Shown in pieces: positions 58,131 to 64,000 of a stretch of DNA of 64,000 bases (within the stretch, counting starts at the first letter, position 1; each line of letters opens with the position of its first letter). Below the pieces are notes generated by a model. It made no database searches and was not told the DNA's origin. It worked only from the letters and a program-made list of their open reading frames with translations. The DNA is taken from the NCBI RefSeq assembly GCF_040807025.1, contig NC_090953.1:21436997-21500996 (forward strand), given 5' to 3'. This DNA comes from Struthio camelus (taxonomy: Eukaryota > Chordata > Aves > Struthioniformes > Struthionidae). The position numbers and the translations under genes are program-made.

Positions 58131-59769
58131 TCAAATGCACAAAGCAGTCTGCTTTGAAGACCACTGGAAGTAAGGATCCTTTTAGATTTTTTTTAATCAG
58201 GACTTGGTCAGAATTACTCAGAAACAAACCTTCCTCAAATTTAAGGAAGGTTAAGGAATTTCTGTTTCTAAGAAATAGAAATGGAACTGTATTAGACAAA
58301 GATTCACACAGAAATGACTAAAATGTTCATTACCAGACATCCATACAGATCTCTATAGGAGCAGCTGGTGCTTTGGAATGAAAGTGTAAGAAATGCAACA
58401 GCAACTGACTTCCATTATCCGTGGAGTAGATAAAAGCATATTTCAAAAATATTTCTATCAGTAACACAAATTTTATTGGTATTTAGTTGATTCTAGTCAT
58501 CTCAACAAAACTCCTCTGCAGTGGCTACGGGGTGCTAAATAAGGAAGCTCTGCACAAACTGAGGCTAAGATACAGCTATATTGATATTTTTGTATCTTCA
58601 AAGATGACCATGTCTACCTATGTATGCTTATTAAAGCTCTTAAAATTTTTAATGAGAAACGTAACAGCACCGAATTTCAATTTTGGTAACTATTGTAGAT
58701 ACAGTTGATCCAGGCTTCATGCAGGTGGATGGTCATTGGTTGCCTATGAAATTGATAAACATATAGAACACAATACCATATCATGGGAACACAAGGCATT
58801 TTAAGAAAAACTGAATCACTAACTGCAGTGGGAAAGTGCAGATAATGCTGGTAAAGACCATCAGGCAGGTATAGACTTGGAGTTCACTTGGATTCACAGG
58901 CACAGATTTTGAGCCCTCACTTATTGCACTTCAAGGGCATATGGTTGATCAAGAGAATCAATTAAAACAGGAGTTTCAGGGAAGTCAGAAGAGTGGACTG
59001 AAAGGGGTCAAGCATCTCATCATAACTAGGAACTGCTAGAAGGATTTAGAGACAAGGAAGTTGGGAAGAGCTGCAGGAGTAGACTAGCTGAGGCTGGGGG
59101 GAAAATAATCAACTTCAACTTGCTCGCAGCTGTCATGGTCCATTACATGGAAAGCTTTGCAGATGGAGACAGATCATGATTTGGCACCAGTGCACCAAAT
59201 TATTAAAAATGACTTCTAAAATTTCATCTACATAAAATTGCAGTAAGCGTTTTTATTTTATTTTGAATTGACTTATATGTATTTATGTTTAAATTCACCA
59301 AAAGTAGGGTCCTAACATTAATGCTAAAATTTGTCATCAATTCACTGTTCCCTGCATGTCCTTTCCATCTGCTGATGGATTCCTGCACCTGCTGGTCATT
59401 CTGTTTCACTAGTGCGTGGATTTATGAACTACCTTATTTCACACTGCAGCTAATGACAAGGCCTGTGAGGATCAATGAAGTTACTGCATGAGCCAAAAAA
59501 GGAAAGCAACAGACTGTAAAGTGAATGAAACAAAAATGCTTCCCCTTTAAAAAGTCCTTTTATGACCTACTCCTGACACACAGACTGCTACACTACAGTA
59601 ACCAGAGACAGGCCATACACCAGCCTAAAGAGCCTGACCATTAGGGATATACGCATCAGGAAGAAGATGACCACCCACCCACTCTTAAAGATCATATATG
59701 ATCACTGTGCTCAGGCTAGCTATGTGGAGTTGGGAGTGATAATGCGAGTGAAATCACTTTTCTTAAAAC

Positions 59770-59834
59770 CTCTCCCCTCCCCCCCCCCCAACACACAAAC
59801 AACCCCACAACTCTCCCCCCCTCCCACCCCCACT
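59770..59834. repeat. C-rich simple sequence
   Basis: Runs of C broken by CA and CT units. It is low-complexity sequence, hard to sequence accurately. Confidence 0.85.
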
Positions 59835-61989
59835 GATATACTAGAGTTTTGCCTGGGTAATCAACACTCCCAAAATCAGAGAGCAGAGATTGCAATGAAA
59901 CAGATAGGGTAAACTAGCTCTGTTAACTTCAGTGTAATAGTGGACTTACTCCGCTTAAAGTATCTGCCCCTTCTTTATTTCTGGTCTCAACTTTCAGTTT
60001 TCAAGAATCATGAATTACTGAATGATTCACTGTCAATTAGAATTGGCAGCCATCAGAAAACTTTCTCTGAAACACAGAAATCACATTTAAATTTATCCTG
60101 GCTCAAAGCATTAAAATGTGGGGTAAAGATCTTTCTTTATAGTAGCAGAATCTAATTTAGAAAAGTGCATTATTGATTCTATCCATTTGTCAGAATTTGC
60201 AGTGGCATTGAGCTCAACATTGCCAGTAACTAGAAACATAATGTGTATATGAAAAAAGCCAGGTGCATTGAAATTATCACTAATTTTGTTAGAACTCAAT
60301 AGACATTTAGTTTGCTTGTTTCTATTTTGAGACTCAAATGTTAGCTTTGTCTTCACCTTGATGAAAATTCACTGAAGAAACAAAACAAAATAATGATTTA
60401 TTCAGTGGAGTCTGGGCAAATTGCAAAGGTTAAGGACTTTTTTTCTTAGCTAAAGTTACAACCATGATTTCTTAGAATACAGTCTCTTGGGGAAAGGAAT
60501 AAGTTTTTATTCTATCTATCTGTGCAGGAAATAGCAAAATGCTCTATGGCCAAGATTGGTTCAGGTTTATGACTAAGATCCTAGATAACGTTTTAAAATC
60601 TTTTGGTGTCAATTTTTTGAAAAGACTTTGGGGAGTGAGGGAGAAGAATTTAGTCTCCTCCTTTAACTAATATTTTACTGGAAACAAGCTCAGTAGCTAC
60701 TGAAGGCGCTCTCTCTCTCTACAAACTGTTAGAACCTCAGTTCCTGAAGTGCAAAAGGTCTTTCACAACCTCACGAAACTTGGGAGGAAACTATTGCAAA
60801 ATTTGGACACTGAATTTTGTCATGCTACTTTCATAAAGTCAAGTTCCATTTCCCTGAAGACATCTTCAAAAGCAGGACCAGAAAGCCTCACAGACTGTGA
60901 TACAAGAAGAATGATTCTGATCCACTTTAAAGACACAATCACAACTCTAAAAAGCCCATTACCATTGCTACCTAAGTTTTCTAAGGTAGTGAGATATGCT
61001 CTTGTATTTCAAAATCTAATCATGGTTCAGTATAAAACTTGTTTACACCTCAGTTGAGAGATGACAAGTATCATGCTATCTTGTAACCATAGTAGTCCTC
61101 TGTCTCTAAGGCTCTCATTGAATGAGCTCTTCCTTAAGCGTCTGATCCTGCATCACTGAGGTCAAAAAGAACATGTGTGATTATCATTTCTCTCTCTCTT
61201 TTCTGAATGAAGGCTGAAATCAGCCTGACTTAATTTCCCCCCAAGCAACCATCAGCCAGCCACATGGCAGCTAAACTCTTTAGAGGCCCATGATCAAACC
61301 ACAGTTTCATATGTCATTACCAATATCCTGGAGATTCTGGTTTCATAACAACATAAAACTTAAGGTGTACTAATTCTCCACACCGAAAGTTCCAGTACAA
61401 GCACTTAAGATGCTATAGCAATGAATGAGGTACAGACATAACACATCCAAGAGATATAAAACTGCTTACAGCAACGGACGGGTAAGAGTAACTGAAACAC
61501 CCGAAACAATGATGCATTTTATCACAAAGATTAAAATTCAGTATCTTAGCATATGCTAAAATAGCAGATGACTGAACAAAATTAGGATACTTTAAGATAT
61601 ACCCAGATTATATTTAGACTCAATGTGAAGTACATTCTATTTTATCCTCTCAGCTGCTCAATGAACTTATTAGTTTATTTTACTTTATATTCATATAGAT
61701 AAGACAAGCAGTCATTTTTGTTCTACTGTATCCCACACAACACTATTTGGGATTTGTATATACAGTTGCTCATCTAACATGACAGCACTTCAGGAAGTCA
61801 GGCAAATATCCCTATTTCAAGATAAAACTTCTTTGTACTGTACTAGTGGCTAAGAATTAAATGACTAATTCACAGTAACTGCTAAGAGCAGGTCTTTTAA
61901 TTAAATCATCTCAGAAATATCTCACTAGGGTATTAATAACAAATTCAACCAGTCTAGAGATCGCTTCTAAGAAAAAAATACAGAATATG

Positions 61990-62450
61990 GGAACTATCGT
62001 AACTATCTGCCCATCCAGCCCACCAGCCTAACTCTACCCGGGACCACTGGCAGGTAGAGAGAGCAGTAGGAGGGGGAAGAGAGAGAGAGAGAGAAGGAGA
62101 TATCACAGTGATCCTTCTCCTAGTATATACTCCAGGATTAGTGTTACAGATAGTTTATGGACTGCCTGAGTAAGAACTTACATCTAGGTCATACACCTTA
62201 ATAATGATGTGTGGAATTCTGCTCTAAAAAAGTACTTAAGCCATTTCTGAAGACATTAACGCTGTCTCTTCCAGCAAATTTTGAGGCAGTAAGTTCCACA
62301 ATATATTTATGCGTTATGTCACCTGTCTGTCGGATACTTTCATTCAGTACCTCCTGCCCTTGTGGGAAGTAGTGCATAGCTGTTCTCTATTCATCTGTTT
62401 GCATCAGTCATCCTATCCCATGATCTGGTAGGTAGCAAAAAGAAGGCTTA
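61990..62450 (+). repeat. Degraded CR1-like LINE fragment (possible)
   Basis: Blocks such as GAGGCAGTAAGTTCCACAAT, ATGCGTTATGTCACC and a TATTCATCTGTTTGCATCAG...TCCCATGATCT stretch follow the order of a sauropsid CR1-type repeat I remember (GTGGCAGTGAGTTCCACAGG, ATGCGTTGTGTGAA, TATTCACTTTC...GTCATGATTT). A (GA)n tract sits inside. It has no coding capacity. Confidence 0.45.
62078..62094. repeat. (GA)n microsatellite
   Basis: An uninterrupted GA run of about 8 units within a purine-rich stretch. Confidence 0.92.
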
Positions 62451-64000
62451 CAGCAAGCTTTCCAATTCCCAACTTTTAGCTCCATTGAGTAATTTAGCAT
62501 CATACTTGAGTACACAGCCTAGGGAATTTATTGGGTTTGCTTACGCTAGGAACTTTTCTCAGGCTACTGATTTAGATGCTACGTAGTTATCTAAAATTAG
62601 ATTAAGACATAAGTTTGAATATCTTGGTTGCAACATCTAAATTGGACCCAATCTGAGGTAGCTAAAATAGATGGCATTTTTGAAAAGTATTAATAATTTT
62701 TCTTGCCTAATCTATTCATTTGTATAAGAAAAATGTATGTAGACATTTGTGTTACGTAAAATTTCTATGAAATATTTATAAGCTCAATGCTTAGCATATA
62801 ATACAATATTACATGCAAATCAAAATGAAATGAAGAGAATATTTCAGGGGGAATCTTTATACCGCCTATTTTAAAGCTCTATGAATATCCCTCTGGACGT
62901 ACTTTTTTTCCCCTCAATTAAACAGATATGTAACTTATATAGGTTCTTTCATAGACATTTCAATGCTTTTCATATAATATTGCTGAAAAATAATGGTTTC
63001 TGGAATGCTTCCAGTATTAAAACTGTATATAAACCTTGAATCACACGTCTTTCATATTCTACTCGTACTTCATACTGTGTAACATAATGGGATAAGACAT
63101 GAATTTTTTTTGGAACTATGGTATGTATATGATTTATTACATGTCATTCATTTTATTATTAGAGGTGAGCTAGGAAGGTCAACTTTGTGAGCTGTAGAGG
63201 AGAGGAATTAAAGGAATACCCCTGGCAGTCAAGGACACAGACTTGGAACATGCATATACCTGACAGGAAAACACCTTGGGGCTGGATTCTAGTTAGGGCT
63301 GGGTTATGTGGCTCTGGGAGGTAAGAGGCTGAATAGCTCTCAACTGATGAAAGAACCAGTTTTGTAAATTCTAGGAACAACTTATATCATAGGTTTCAAT
63401 TCTGTAACTACTTAAACAGTACTGAGGGATACACTAACTATATTCTTACACTATGTAATATTATTAAGGAAGGTGACTAGCAAAACAGCCCTACCAAAAT
63501 ATTCAGCTATTAAAAATCTTTAATAATTTAATATAGATGTGCTGTGTTGATGGCAATGGCATTTATGATAGAATTAATGATGTCTTAAGTTTTCCTTGCA
63601 TTTTATTTATAAAATTAAAAAAAATTTTTTTTTTTTGGAATTAAATCCGAAAGCTGGCTACGTCATTTTTATCTACTACCTATTACAGGGCCAGCTCATC
63701 ATTAGAAAGAAAGTATAAATATTTATTAGGATTTTGCTAGAGAATTCATGCTTAGTGCAAAGAACCCCTAAATCAATTTATCACTTTCTTCAGAAATCCA
63801 AATTTCTAAGCTGTATTGTAGGCATCTGGTAAATCACAGGCATGACTGAAGGCTGAAAGTTTTTCCAGTGATCTTCTGTTTAATTAAGTCCTTATGGGAT
63901 GAAAACCTCTTATGTTTCCATTTGTGAAAAATAGTCAAATACGTCTGAAGGAATAGATTCTTTAAAGTGAAATGTGCTTCTTGTTCAATATACAATTTTG

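Larger units (their letters stand above)
52515..64000 (-). other. CIB2: CIB2 intron 3 (partial), no upstream exons found
   Basis: I looked on the minus strand for exon 3 (human-like LHSRFYELAPNLVPMDYRKS), exon 2 (DCTFFNKKDILK) and exon 1 (MGNKQTIF) and saw none. The whole stretch is therefore probably intron, at least 11.5 kb. It holds C-rich runs, a perfect 27-base tandem duplication, inverted repeats, a (GA)n tract and old interspersed repeats. Short open frames have no recognised content. Confidence 0.65.

Overview
The window is vertebrate nuclear DNA. Genes are split by GT-AG introns, one strong CpG-island promoter is present, and most of the sequence is AT-leaning non-coding DNA with no operons and no long uninterrupted ORFs. 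Three genes were recognised by conceptual splicing: TBC1D2B (minus), SH2D7 (plus) and CIB2 (minus). From memory this is the gene order of human 15q25, so the block is conserved. The few interspersed repeats seem old and decayed: MIR/L2-like fragments, a CR1-like fragment and short palindromic elements of a kind I remember from sauropsids. The lack of young repeats suggests a bird, or less likely another sauropsid. No database search was run, so species and repeat family names are inference.

Layout. Positions 1-10245 hold the 5' end of TBC1D2B on the minus strand. Exon 1 lies in a CpG island (about 9640-10440), exon 2 is at 4269-4422, and all later exons lie beyond the left edge. Positions 10246-20990 are the divergent intergenic region between TBC1D2B and SH2D7. 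Positions 20991-27571 hold all five coding exons of SH2D7, giving a 487-residue SH2 adaptor with a tail rich in tyrosine motifs. Positions 27572-43374 are the convergent interval between SH2D7 and CIB2, including both 3' UTRs. Positions 43375-52514 hold the last three coding exons of CIB2 (terminal, EF4/EF3 and EF2 exons). Positions 52515-64000 appear to lie in the large CIB2 intron before exon 4; exons 1-3 were not found and are presumably beyond the right edge.

The three genes do not form a pathway. TBC1D2B is a Rab GTPase-activating protein with a PH domain. SH2D7 is a phosphotyrosine adaptor. CIB2 is a Ca2+/Mg2+-binding EF-hand protein needed for hair-cell mechanotransduction. They share a neighbourhood, not a function.

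I found no undescribed multigene system. The points most worth a second look are the ITIM-like tyrosine array in SH2D7, the tiny isolated final CIB2 coding exon, Ser at the CIB2 position matching human Cys99, an NRF1 palindrome in the TBC1D2B promoter, and several unexplained near-perfect inverted repeats.
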